This document shows, piece after piece, positions 1-13,259 of a DNA stretch of 64,000 bases. The position numbers and the translations under genes were made by a program. This DNA is from Rhododendron vialii (lineage: Eukaryota; Streptophyta; Magnoliopsida; Ericales; Ericaceae): positions 9,172,501 to 9,236,500 of the forward strand of contig NC_080560.1 of assembly GCF_030253575.1 (NCBI RefSeq), in the 5' to 3' direction. The first letter of the stretch is position 1; every line of letters starts with the position of its first letter. The notes below the pieces were generated by a model that was not told where the DNA came from, did not search any database, and saw only the letters and a list, made by a program, of their open reading frames with translations.

Positions 1-2182
1 TTAGGATGAAAAAACCACCACACAATATCACATCCTCATGGAGAACAAATCTGAGAATTTATTTCTCGTCCTCCGTCGACTTCGTCTTCCATCCTCCATC
101 CTTCATCACTAGACTCAGTCCTCCATCCTCGCCGATCCGTAATCGACATCGCCGGAAAACACTAGTCATCTAAGGAGAAAGAACGATTTTTGAATGGTTC
201 CAGTTCGTAAGTGCCCCAAATTCATTTTTTTATGATTTAAATTGGCGTTTCAATGATTCACCGCATCGTCCAGTCGTCATCGATGTCCACTCTTCCGCGA
301 TGTACTAGCGGATATTAGGAGGTGGAGATGGTGAAGTTGTTTATGATTATGTTATTGCTGTTGTAGATGATGATTTTGATTATTGAAAATAAAATGGATT
401 TTCATGCAATCTCCCAGTAATTGGCGAGCGGCGGTGCAAGTGGCGAACGATGACATGAATCCCCCAAAATCGAAGCTAGGGCAAGCGGCGGTGAGCAGCA
501 GCGAGGGCAAGCGGCGGTGAGCAGCGATCGGTGGCGAGCATGGAGCGGCAACGTACGGGGAAGATGCACGGATGGGGCATGGGGTCAAATCTGTTTCTCC
601 ACAAAAACTCCACCGGTGACACTATTTCTATGAACGCGATACCCCTCTCCAACGACAACAAAAATGAAGGTACTTTGGGTCTGATTGGGTCGAGAACGCC
701 ATAGTGGAGGAGACCGAGGCGGTAAGGCTTGGGGTTGTATTACGTACATGAAGATGAAATCTACCATGTTTATAAGTTCAATTTTTTAGAAAGCTGCCAT
801 GTTTTAAAGTTCATGTTCAGATTCATGAAACATGACAGATTTTATGTTCATGATCATGATTTTGAAGTTCATACCGAGGCAACAAGGCTTGGGGTTGTAT
901 TATGTACATGCAGATGAAATCTGCCATGTTTATATGTTCAGTTTTAGGGTTCAATTTTTTAAAAATATGCTATGGTTGAAGTTCATGGCGGATTGCACAA
1001 CCGGGTACTTGAATCGATTTATGAAATCTGCCATAATTTTAAAGTTTCTCTTTTGAAATCTGTCATGTTTATGAAACCGATTTCATGGTGGAATCGATTT
1101 CGCGTTTATTTGTTGGGATTAACGATTGTCATGTTTTTATGGAATAGATGTTAGGTTTATTGATTCGAATTGCGTCATGATCTTAATATGTCATGTTTTA
1201 ATAATAAAATCGATTCCATAATTGCGAATAGATGTCACGAATATGATATGAGGCGATGGTTTCGTGTATGTTATAAAAATCATGTATATAATTAACCAAG
1301 AAACACTTATTATAAATTTCTTTCCATTCATGATGTGTTTATTCAATGGGGATTTGGTGTGTATATGGAATGGATTTTAGTTAGTTTTAAAAAGTTTTGG
1401 AAAAAAGATAACAAAGATTTGAATTATCCCCCTTCATTTTCAAATCATCAATCAAATCCCATTTAATTAGGAAACCATAATCACATGCCACCTATTTAGG
1501 CAACATCTGTTATGCATATTTATATGTAATGGTACAATTGGTATTAAAAAAGAGAAAGGATGAAAACATAAGTGCAAAAAAGTCAAAGGATGGAGTCTTA
1601 CGAGGAGTGACGCATAAGGATGAATATTTAAAAACTTCCTTCTTTTATTATTAGGTTAGATATTAAAGCAAAGTGATCATCAGTGAAGATCGAGGGCTCT
1701 CATTGCGACAAGTGTCGGCATTGAATTGGGTGTAAAGATAATTAATGTTAAACAAATAATTAGGAAAAGTAAAAGATCAAGAAAGGAATCTTATATATTA
1801 TTGCGTAGTGACTGCTTCAGGAGGACGCACGTGGACGTGACAAGACAACAATTAAATGGCTAACTACTTTATTTAGTAATATATATTATTTTTGAATTTT
1901 CGAACGAATTCTTTTCAGTTAGCAAATCCTTAATTTGTGGGATAGACTTTCAAACATGGAAACATTTACAAGGATCTTAAATTATTTGTGGGACGAAGGA
2001 AGCCTAATTTAATATTTACGGCGATAATGAGAATGGGACGTACCTAATTTAGAACTAAAAATTAAAGAAAACAAAAGTGACCTTTTTCATTTCCTTGTAC
2101 GTTAATTAGGATAGTTGAGATTTCAAACACATACTATATTCAACCAAGATTTTCAAAAAAAAAAAAATCTATTCCGGATTAT
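1..2182. other. intergenic, no gene recognised
   Basis: No open frame here resembles a known protein. The open frames are short, and several start at non-ATG codons. The first 200 bases are rich in TCC/TCG and could be transcribed leader or gene debris. The stretch holds one imperfect tandem duplication (714-1039). From about 1,300 onward it is AT-rich with nothing I can name. Confidence 0.6.
714..1039. repeat. imperfect tandem duplication, unit about 162 bp
   Basis: The segment starting ACCGAGGCGGTAAGGCTTGG at 714 recurs at about 876 as ACCGAGGCAACAAGGCTTGG. The similarity runs on through the 'gatgaaatctnccatgtttata' region. The short motif 'ctgccatgttt' recurs again up to about 1,075, so the unit may itself be made of smaller repeats. 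No coding role is evident. Confidence 0.6.
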
Positions 2183-2560
2183 GAGAGATACTACATACAC
2201 TACACCAAACCACCACACCATCCACTATATTTTTTGTGAAACCTATTCCGGATTTCACAAAAATACAATTAAAAATCCAAAAATTTTAAAATAATGTTTT
2301 ATGAGGCCCTGTAAAAAATCAGCTCTAACAGATATCGGTAAGTATTATTTCTGGATCTGTAAGTCCGAAACTACGCAGTTTAGCATTTTCGCTCCTACAA
2401 ATCTAGAAATAATACTTACAGATATCCGTTAGAGCTGATTTTTTAAAGGGCCTTATAAAACATTATTTTAAAATTTTTGAATATTTTTTTGTATTTTTGT
2501 GGGACCCAGACTGAGCCCCACAAAAATATAGTGGTTTGGTGTAATGTACCTGACTTATTG
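2183..2560. mobile_element. MITE family Y, copy 1 (foldback, about 378 bp)
   Basis: The two halves are inverted repeats of each other. GGCCCTGTAAAAAATCAGCT in the left half answers AGCTGATTTTTTAAAGGGCC in the right, and the ends read ACACTACACCAAACCAC and GTGGTTTGGTGTAATGT. A second copy of the family lies at 56435-56828 and has a clear 9-bp target duplication, so the type is probably Mutator-like. The flanks of this copy match only partly (both end ATTAT). No coding capacity. Confidence 0.75.
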
Positions 2561-3290
2561 TAAAATTATTGGAACATTGCCTTAGGCTATCCATAATGAC
2601 ATAATAAAAGAAAATTGTTTCTAAAGTTAATAAAGTTGGTGCAAAAGATGGCGGTATAATCAAACAAACTTATCAATATCCTTAGAAATAATTAAATTTT
2701 AGGCTTTGAATAACCAAAACTAGCAACAATTTCCAATAACCAAAACTACTCTACTCTGTCCATATCAATTTGTTGCTATTTCCTATCCCAAAATTCAGCC
2801 TTCATTTAGTGCCATATATCCAAATTCAACAGTGTACGTTCGAACCCAAATCTATCCTTCCTATAACTAGCTATATGCTACTATCATCTAAATGTTGGAC
2901 TAAATTAATTATCTGTACGGATAATTACTATTCTCAGTGTTTAGTAACTTTTTAATATTTTATCAAAATCTTAAAAATTAATTATTTGTCTCGAAAATGG
3001 AGATTACACAAAAAAAAAAAATAATGCAGGGAAGTGAATGGCAAGAAATAGAGGGGGAGACAGAGAGAGAGAAATGGCAGTAGACCCTTTATTTTGGTTG
3101 GACTAGAAGTGACCATTGTGAATCTCAATATTGTTAGGTTTAGCAATCTCTTAAATAGATAATTAAAAGCTAATATGTCAACTTTCAGCTATCCATTTTT
3201 TATTATGTCATTGTGGATAGCCTAAGATATATATAGTGACCTCTAACTCAATGACAAATTAACTTCAATCCTATCTAATCTCTAAAAATA

Positions 3291-3509
3291 TGAGAAAAAT
3301 TCAGTGTCGGGTGGGTACCACGTGGTGCCCGCTCGGAGCATCTTAGCCGTCCATTGCATTTTTTGACAGCTTGGATTTGGAGAGAAAAAAATGAGAGAGA
3401 AAGTGTTGAGGTGAAAGGAGAGAGAGAGTTTCAATCTAAGTCGTCCAAAAGTGTATTTAACGCCCCAAATGTGCCGAGCGGGTCTCACCCCAACACAGAA
3501 AAATTTCTC
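3291..3509. mobile_element. Mutator-type MITE (219 bp, 9-bp target duplication)
   Basis: Terminal inverted repeats of about 40 bp: left TGAGAAAAATTCAGTGTCGG, right (reverse complement) GAGAAATTTTTCTGTGTTGG. Deeper in the arms GCCCGCTCGGAGCA pairs with TGTGCCGAGCGGGT. Both sides are flanked by CTAAAAATA (3282-3290 and 3510-3518), a 9-bp duplication as made by MULE transposases. It has no open frame of its own. Confidence 0.75.
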
Positions 3510-3903
3510 CTAAAAATAACTCACACCAACTATAAGTGTTGTATGCTTGTGCTGTCAAAAAAAAATAAAAATTTGTTGTCTCCTTTCGAATCCGGATCCT
3601 CTGTGAGGAGGTGAGTGGGTTACCGACACAATGGGAGTGCTTGCATAAGGATTTGTGCAATTTTTCTTACGAAAGTCCCAACAAATCATAAAAACCATTT
3701 ATGGCTGACGCACTGAGCTATGGATTAGACTACCTATCAATACCAATCATACTAGGATACAACCGGTGCTATCAACTCTTGGGACTTCTTGTTTACGTGT
3801 TGGTATAGAAAATCAGAAATAATCTCCACCGGCAATCAAGAAAATACGCGTTTAAGGTAATTCAAATTTTTATATCAAAAATACTCCTCCACCACTACTA
3901 TTG

Positions 3904-4030
3904 AAAACATTCTCAATCCAAAAAATTGAGAACATTCTCAATGTGTTTGAGAATATTCTCAAACCAAACAATCGTGAATTTTTAAATTTGAGAATATTCT
4001 CAATCCAAAAAATTGAGAACATTCTCAACG
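3904..4030. repeat. cluster of GAAnnTTC dyads in short repeats
   Basis: The motifs GAGAACATTCTCAA and GAGAATATTCTCAA occur about five times within 130 bp, separated by 'tccaaaaaattgagaac'-type spacers. Each dyad has the GAAnnTTC form of a heat-shock element half-site pair. No gene starts nearby, so this is most simply a short interspersed repeat. A regulatory role is only conceivable. Confidence 0.5.
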
Positions 4031-4039
4031 TACTTGGTA

Positions 4040-7000
4040 GCGGTGGTGGTGGCGGAGATCGAAGTGATTTTGGTGATGGTGAAGTGAAAGTGGTGCATGG
4101 GGTGGAGAGTTGTGGTGGTGCTAGTGGTGGTTATGCAATAGCGAGATGATGAAAGCCATATGACACTCTAGGGTGGAGTTAGTGATAAATAAAATGTGTC
4201 ATTCTTTAACGGAAATTATATATTTCCGAATTTGTGTCATTCCTTAATGGAAATTATTTCCTACTTTCCTAGATCCACACGTAAAAAGCTCGGACTTTTT
4301 AACGCTCACATTATGAGGTAGGCCGGGCTAGATAATAGAGAGGGGGAATCAAAGAAGTGAGCTACGCCAAAGAGTAATTAATGATATATAGTATTAATTA
4401 CTTCTTGTACTTGTTAAGGTTAGTGAACTTTTTTTTTGTTTTCAATCGTAATTTTGTATTTTTTAAACTCCTAATGTCGAGACAGATGATTAATTCAAAA
4501 AATATCACATGATTCTAAACTAAATTCAGAAAAGACGAATAAAACACACAAAATGAAAAAAAAAAATTAAGTTAAAAAGAATACACCTCAATATGATACT
4601 GTAGTTGTCAAATTAGAAACCATGATTTGCTAAAGGAAATTGATTTTGGCGCTTCACTTCGTGTCTTGATCATGTGAGATTACAAAACAAAATGTGAAGT
4701 GTCACTGGCTAAAACTGGAGTGTCAAAATGACATCCCTTTTGCTAAAAAGTAGGGTAGAAAAATGACGGTAGTCTATAGAGAGGATGACATTGACAACAT
4801 GATATTTTTTCGCTTCTTTCGGAGGTTTCCTAGCTTTCATTCTCGGCCATGGAAGCAAACCTTGAAAGCAACAAAGTTAAATGGAAGGAGTCTAGACAAT
4901 GGAATGTGAATCATGCATGTGATGAGTACGAAATCTTTTGGCTCCAATAATTCAGTGGTGGAGGGAGAATAGGACGAGCGGGGCACGCGCCCCCACTCAA
5001 TTTCTTTCTTTCTTTTTAAATTTAAGATTTTAAAATGTATATTTTGTATTTTTTCTAGTTAATTGTATTTCATAATTGTATTTTTTCTAGTCAAATATCA
5101 TTTCATTCTCAATTTCTTTTCTACATATTTGAACATTGTCATTATTCCGGTGAAATGAGATGTCTAATTTGAAAAATAGCCGCCACTTACTATTTGGAAC
5201 TCTCTAATGCATAATGTCCAAAATTCAAAAATGCCTAAACCATGGGTTATATGTTTTATACTTTAGCAATTATTAACAATGGGAGAAATAATGCTAAATA
5301 TTGTGTAGTGAATTGCTCTTAGATTTGGTCCGCTAAGACAATTCAAGTAATTCGATTGTTTTTATATTCTATGTAATTTACTATATTAAAAAATTATGTT
5401 AGTTTTTTCAATTCTTAGCACAAATGTTTTAACGTTGCTTCAAACGAAATTTTATGGTTGAAATGTGTTTAAAAGGTGCCCCAACTTACATAGCTTCTTG
5501 AAAGTTCTGATCATATGAGCTCTCCTTCGCTTTTACACCACCAAAATCCGATAATAGAAAACCTCGGGTTGGCTGGTGGTTTTGGTCAAGGACTTAGGGT
5601 TTTCTCCCTCTTAGGATCCGAGAAAGTTCTTAATGCACGATTATTTGTAACAACTCCCTCACATGGGATGGGATCCACGCATACACGAGGTCCACGTCAT
5701 GTGAGGGCATTACAAATAGCGGTAGCATTGAAACTTTTTTCTTAGGATCCGTTCATCAGTAATGTTATGTGAGAAATGAATTCAAAAGAAAAGTAAAGTG
5801 AAGTGACGTGAAATAATTGAAAATGAAATTTATTTTTCTATTGTATGTTCTCTTGACAAGAAATCTTACAGAAAAACTAAAATTCCTTTATTTTGGCAAG
5901 ACTTATTTTGCAAGGTTGAAATTGTGATTCCTACAATTTTTTTGGTGATTGAACACGCATGTACAGAAAGTGAATCTCTAAAGAAAAACACACAGAGAAA
6001 ATTATAGTAGAAAATTTGACCTTTTCATCCTTTCTGTGCAACAGAACAAGGCCTTAAGGTATCAGATAGGGATGGAGGTAGGTTATGGGATGGGGTGCCG
6101 TATCAATCCTGATGGAAAACATTGAAAACAACATATTTGTATCACTAGGTAAAGTTCTATGTACAATAACGGCCTCCCCCACAACAAATTTCTGGCAATA
6201 CCAACCTACTTCTGATGTAACGCAGCATCCTTTTACAAAACTATTGGCAAGAAAACACAAACAAGTATGAACTAAAGTTATTTCTTCTTCTAACACGCAA
6301 TAATGAAATAAATCTCGTATTTCTTTAATTCAACAACTCCTAACTCTGCCCTAAGGCTTACAATGAATATAAATAGGGTGAAAGAAACCCTAGACAACTT
6401 AGGAAACAATTAAGGCCGCTAATCAAACCCTAATTAGAGGAAATATAAAAATTACCCCAAAAAAATTATAATATAATTTTTATACACCAAAATTAACTTC
6501 CACAGATAGCTAAATTGGATGCCAAAATTAACCTTGGCAGCGTGTCCTTTTTTTAGATTTTTTCCCAATTCGATAGGATCAAATCTTTTTTTTTTTTTCT
6601 GTTTTTTTGAGGAACTCAGCAGAAGCAGATCATATTGATATAATTTGAGTAGAAACTACACAGTCCACATACCAAAACAAAAATAACAGCTGCGTCACAA
6701 AAAGGAAAAGCTTCATGTGTTACAAGCATGAAAAATGTTCGGTGTGTATATCATAAGAGGAGAAAGTGAGGAATGAAAATACATTTTGACCCTAATTTTG
6801 AAGGGAAGACACCAATCCAATCCAGAATGCCCAATAAGTAAATATCGAAGCAGATTCAAAGCTAAGCACAATTGCGATAAAGAAAATTGCGACTCCATGA
6901 AACGCATACAAAACTCGATTCCAATACTAGGTTTAAGTTCCACAATACTAGGAATCAAAGAGAGTCTCAACACTACAAAGGTGGGGAAATGAGTGCATAT

Positions 7001-7079
7001 GTTCCACATAACCAACATTAATTATTAACCTTCGAACCACTAGATATCCAGGGACCGAAATCTCAGACAGTAACACACT
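4040..7079. other. intergenic, no gene recognised
   Basis: A 3-kb stretch without a recognisable gene. The open frames at 5515-5745, 6085-6270 and 6713-7018 have no family signature and mostly antisense partners. At 4953 the sequence CAGTGGTGGAGGGAG followed by a C-rich block resembles the end of a hAT-type element, but I found no partner end. The part just below 7,080 is the 3' untranslated and downstream region of RPL8. Confidence 0.5.
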
Positions 7080-9600
<2,521 letters not shown>

Positions 9601-9604
9601 CTTA

Positions 9605-9890
9605 GGGGGTGTTTCCAATAACAAAAAACATAAAAAATTTAACACATTTTACCATCTCATTTTCATTAATAAAAAAGTTTCATTATTTTACCATCTACTT
9701 TTCACTAACAAAAAAGTGTCAACAAAAACAGTTTTGGCTATACTAACTCTACTCACAAATCCATCAACAACTTATTCACTATCGGAAACAGCTTGACATT
9801 TCTCAACAGCTTATTCACTATCGAAAACACTTAAAAACTTTTCAATCACAAATAAGAATTTATGAATTTTTCACTACCGGAAACACTCCC
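9605..9890. mobile_element. Tourist-like MITE (286 bp, TTA target duplication)
   Basis: Terminal inverted repeats GGGGGTGTTTCCAATA (left) and GGGAGTGTTTCCGGTA (right, reverse complement). The element is flanked by TTA on both sides (9602-9604 and 9891-9893), the 3-bp target duplication of the PIF/Harbinger superfamily. The interior repeats 'ttttcactaacaaaaaagt'-like words and encodes nothing. Confidence 0.75.
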
Positions 9891-10003
9891 TTAAGGGTGA
9901 CTTGTCCTAACAACTTCTTGTTTTTTGATTAATTTTTTGGTCATTGATTTATTCTTTTTTTATTTCTTAGTAAGTTTTTATGAAGGAATTATTCGTATAG
10001 AAG

Positions 10004-10741
10004 CAGTAGCGTAGCCAGAAAATCGCACCAATGGGGGCACAATTCATACACGCGACTTTATTGTGAAAAACAGAAAATTATCTATCGCCTTTTTACGACT
10101 TAACATGTCTTGATTTTTCTTTTGCACTATTTATTCAAGACTTATTTCTATTTAAAAAGTGTTTAGCTATTAGATAATATTAAAATAACAAGGAAAAAAA
10201 ATAAAAATATCATATCTTGCAGATAAATTTATAAGTTCCCTAGTGGTCTAAATGAATCATCTTCAAATATAAAAGAGAGAGGTCTTATTAAAAGATTTAA
10301 GAAGAAAAATAAAGAAATAAGGGAAAGGGCGAAAAGGAATGTCGCTTGATTTGCATTTTCTGATAAGACAATAATCCATACTTATGATTCCTTGAACACG
10401 TGGTGGTTTGGAGGCGAATGTTCAGTGAATGGAGACTTCCTTATGAGTAATTTAGTTATTTAGTGATTAAGGGACCTTACTAGGTTGTGCCCCAACACCC
10501 TTCTCCATCACATATTTATATTGGATTCATAGTATTTATTCTTGAGTCTCACACGAATATGTGTTAGAAAAGAACATATTGAGATACCATCTGGTGATGC
10601 CCTCAATGATTTTTCTTTTTTCGAACGTGATACACAAAAGCTTCTAAGGTTTTTTTTTGCAAATGCAAAAACAAAAAAAAAAAAACAAATTCATCCAGTG
10701 GGGGCACAGGCCCCCACCGGGCCTCATATGCCTCCGCACTG
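10004..10741. mobile_element. non-autonomous hAT-type element (738 bp, 8-bp TSD)
   Basis: Ends are CAGTAGCGTAGCCAG (left) and, as reverse complement, CAGTGCGGAGGCATA (right), the CAGTGGCGGAGCCAG-like ends common in plant hAT elements. A perfect 8-bp target duplication TATAGAAG flanks it (9996-10003 and 10742-10749). GGGGGCACA occurs near the left end and again within a GGGGGC-rich block near the right end. An internal reading frame (10542-10853) runs out of the element and resembles no transposase, so the copy is non-autonomous. Confidence 0.85.
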
Positions 10742-10749
10742 TATAGAAG

Positions 10750-11376
10750 TACAAAAATGGTATAAAAAAATGACCAAAAACTTTAAAAGTTTACTAAAGA
10801 CAAAAATAACACTGTTGGTCTCGACAAGGGATGTATATTTAGGCCCTTTTTGATAAACGGATTGGAGGTTAGGCTTGGATTGCTAAGTGATGGTATAAGT
10901 AATACTTTGTTTGGTTTCCAAAATTGGTCCCAATTGGTATGGGATGAATAATCTGGCCCATAAAGGGGTATTAGCAATACCCATAGGGACTCGGTATTCG
11001 TAGTCCAATCTCAACCCCTTTTCATTACCAATCGCTTCTCATTATCAATTTATTCTATCAATTTAATCACTTCATCTAATTCTATCTCAAACAAACATGA
11101 TATTAATAATTTTATCATCTAATCTCATCGCAAATAAACATACTCATTATCAATCCCTTTTTATTAACAATTCATTCTCATTATCAATCTCAATCATAAT
11201 CTCATCTCCTTACGAATCTTATTCATATATCACTGTTATCATACGGGGAAAATGGTTGTGGGTTGTAGGCCTTTTTTGGGGTGGATGTCTTTTAAAGGAA
11301 ATGGGCCGATCGGAATGTAGGTATGATTGAATTGGGCTAGTTGTCTGACCAACGAAAGAAGGCAAATTAACAAATA
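10750..11376. other. intergenic, AT-rich with short imperfect repeats
   Basis: No gene. The text repeats 'cattatcaat' and 'aatctcatc' words many times between 10,980 and 11,230. The start at 10,840 (GGCCCTTTTTGATAAA) resembles the end of a Tourist-like MITE, but a matching second end was not found. Confidence 0.4.
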
Positions 11377-11517
11377 GGGAAAATGACGGCCCAGGACGTG
11401 TTTTGATAATTAATACCCGCCAAGGACATGCTGAGAACGTTTGAGTACATTTGTTAATGCTGAAAATGTCCTTGGAGGGTATTAATTATCAAACACGTCC
11501 TTGGCCGTCATTTTCCC
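11377..11517. mobile_element. near-perfect hairpin MITE (141 bp, 9-bp TSD)
   Basis: Left arm GGGAAAATGACGGCCCAGGA pairs with the right arm (reverse complement) GGGAAAATGACGGCCAAGGA. Complementarity continues for about 58 bp per arm with few mismatches, leaving a loop of about 25 bases. TAACAAATA flanks both sides (11368-11376 and 11518-11526), a 9-bp target duplication of Mutator type. A transcript across it would fold into a miRNA-precursor-like hairpin. Confidence 0.8.
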
Positions 11518-11526
11518 TAACAAATA

Positions 11527-12153
11527 ACCTAAGATATACGAGTACTATACTTGAACTAATATATGAGGTACTCTATGATTTTACGCATTTTCATAAAATA
11601 CCTTGGGATTATAAGAACATTCATAAGCACATTTGTTCTTATGTTTGATTGCAAAAAGTGTTTATTCTTAAGCTCAAAAAATATAAATATGAAATTTTTT
11701 TGGCTAAGTCTAGTATTCGAATCAAATCAACCTTTCCTCTCCCAAAAGATACTCACGACTTAAATTTCCTAGACTTTGCTCTAAATCCTCTCAGCCCATC
11801 CCGTTGCCCCTTATACGTGTATCTCCCTCGGACCATTTCCTCTGCCAACCAAACTTCCCAACAGGGTAGGTTCTGATAATTTGGGTGCTTAAAGCAAAAT
11901 TTTAATATGGGCTCCTTTATTTCTTAAAAAAATAATCGTGTGTAAATTATAAACTCATAAAACATGATTGTAAGATTCATATAACTAAAATGAAATTAAG
12001 ATATACAAAAATAATACTATTCAAAAAATTAATCAAATATAACTTAAGTATCACTAATCATACCCTATGTTGCCTCTAACTAATCATGTTTATTTAGTTT
12101 ATCTATATGAATACAAATATTAACAATGAAATAATTATCTTAGTTTAAACATA
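11527..12153. other. intergenic, nothing recognised
   Basis: AT-rich DNA between the 141-bp hairpin and a SINE. Open frames at 11563-11876 are short and overlapping, with no family resemblance. Confidence 0.45.
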
Positions 12154-12164
12154 GTTGATCAAAG

Positions 12165-12304
12165 CTCTTTTTTTTTTTTTTTTGGATGACCGGATGTCTG
12201 GGCCAGCTTGCTCGCAACTTGACTTATTTCTAGGGCCCTGAAGGTAACGACCAGGCATAACCTCCAGTGGCCCCAAGGTTTGAAATATTTGATCTCCGTA
12301 GATT
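12165..12304 (-). mobile_element. SINE-type retroposon, minus orientation
   Basis: A T-run at 12168-12183 (an A-tail on the minus strand) is followed by a compact GC-richer body of about 120 bp. A perfect 11-bp target duplication GTTGATCAAAG flanks it (12154-12164 and 12305-12315). The minus-strand text GGGGCCACTGGAGG ... GGTCGTTACCTTCAGGGCCC resembles a SINE-like repeat I have seen in other plant genomes. No clear A/B boxes were found in this copy, so it may be 5'-truncated. Confidence 0.75.
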
Positions 12305-12315
12305 GTTGATCAAAG

Positions 12316-12817
12316 TTTGTTAAAGTTAAAACTAATTAATTTAGCTCTTCATAATCAAAAGTGTTTTATTTGTGTATTTAACATGAAAGTTGCTAGTAAA
12401 CTTAAGGAACATGAAACATAACTAAAACTTTGACCAAAAAAAAAACTTATACTGGATTTTAGTAAAAAACAAACAAAAAATAAATCATGATGTGCAAAAA
12501 ATTTGAATTCTAAGAATTGGAGCACTTTCACACCCTACATTTATTACAAGAATTGTGTTCTACATACATGAGTTAGTCCTCGTTCCACTTTCTCAAATAA
12601 GTACTTAAAAAATAAGGATCTCCTACTATTTTATTTTCCTCCATAAATAATTCTCCCAAAACTCATCCCGTGTCCAATCGGGACCCAATGGCCAATCAAA
12701 CTAAAAGTGTAGAAAAATTATCAAACAATAAGGGAAAAATAGAAAGAAAAAGTAAGTAGGGGAAAAGGGTACACATTTTTATTTTTTATGCACATACATT
12801 ATTATACCCACGCAAAC
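12316..12817. other. intergenic between two SINEs
   Basis: AT-rich sequence with no recognisable gene or element. It forms the distal upstream region of the terpene synthase gene. Confidence 0.4.
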
Positions 12818-12832
12818 GGCCAACAAACTAAT

Positions 12833-13028
12833 GGGTTTGTAGCCCAGTTGGTGACTCCTGACACTCTCCTGTAGGAGATCAGGGTTCAAGCCTCGCTGTG
12901 GGCAGTTTTTGGGGTTCAGTGCTATGGATAGACTTTTGAACTCTAAATCCCATGTGAACTAACTCATTAACTTCTCCTACTAACCTCCGCTCATGTATAC
13001 AATATTGAAAAAAAAAAAAAAAAAAAAA
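12833..13028 (+). mobile_element. tRNA-derived SINE with A-tail and TSD
   Basis: The 5' part carries a pol III A box, TAGCCCAGTTGG (about 12840), and a B box, GGTTCAAGCC (about 12884), as in tRNA-derived SINEs. The body ends in about 22 A residues (13007-13028). Flanks are an imperfect target duplication, GGCCAACAAACTAAT at 12818-12832 and GGCCAACAATAAT at 13030-13042. It lies about 230 bp upstream of the terpene synthase start codon. Confidence 0.85.
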
Positions 13029-13166
13029 GGGCCAACAATAATCTTGGGTTGTATTTTTTTCATTTTCTTTTGTCCTCGCGTGAAGCATGTGCACTCTTTC
13101 TTAATTGCCGAAGATGATTACTATTTTGCCCCTATTTACTTCTCCTGTTGTCTTGTATATGTTTTG

Positions 13167-13173
13167 TATAAAT
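13167..13173 (+). promoter_or_regulatory. TATA-like box of the terpene synthase gene
   Basis: TATAAAT lies about 90 bp upstream of the probable start ATG at 13260. That fits a core promoter with a leader of about 60 bases. It sits just downstream of a SINE. Confidence 0.4.
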
Positions 13174-13259
13174 TAGGTTGCAACATACCAAGGGTGATAG
13201 CTAGCCATCCCCAGTTCTATTTTCTATTGCAAAATTAAGAATAATAATAATTGGGAAAT

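Noticed and set aside
4953-5010. hAT-like end (CAGTGGTGGAGGGAG)
   Set aside because: No partner end or 8-bp duplication found within a few kilobases; too little to call an element.
13251-13259. Start of the terpene synthase nine bases earlier
   Set aside because: The codon there is TTG; the first ATG in frame is at 13260.
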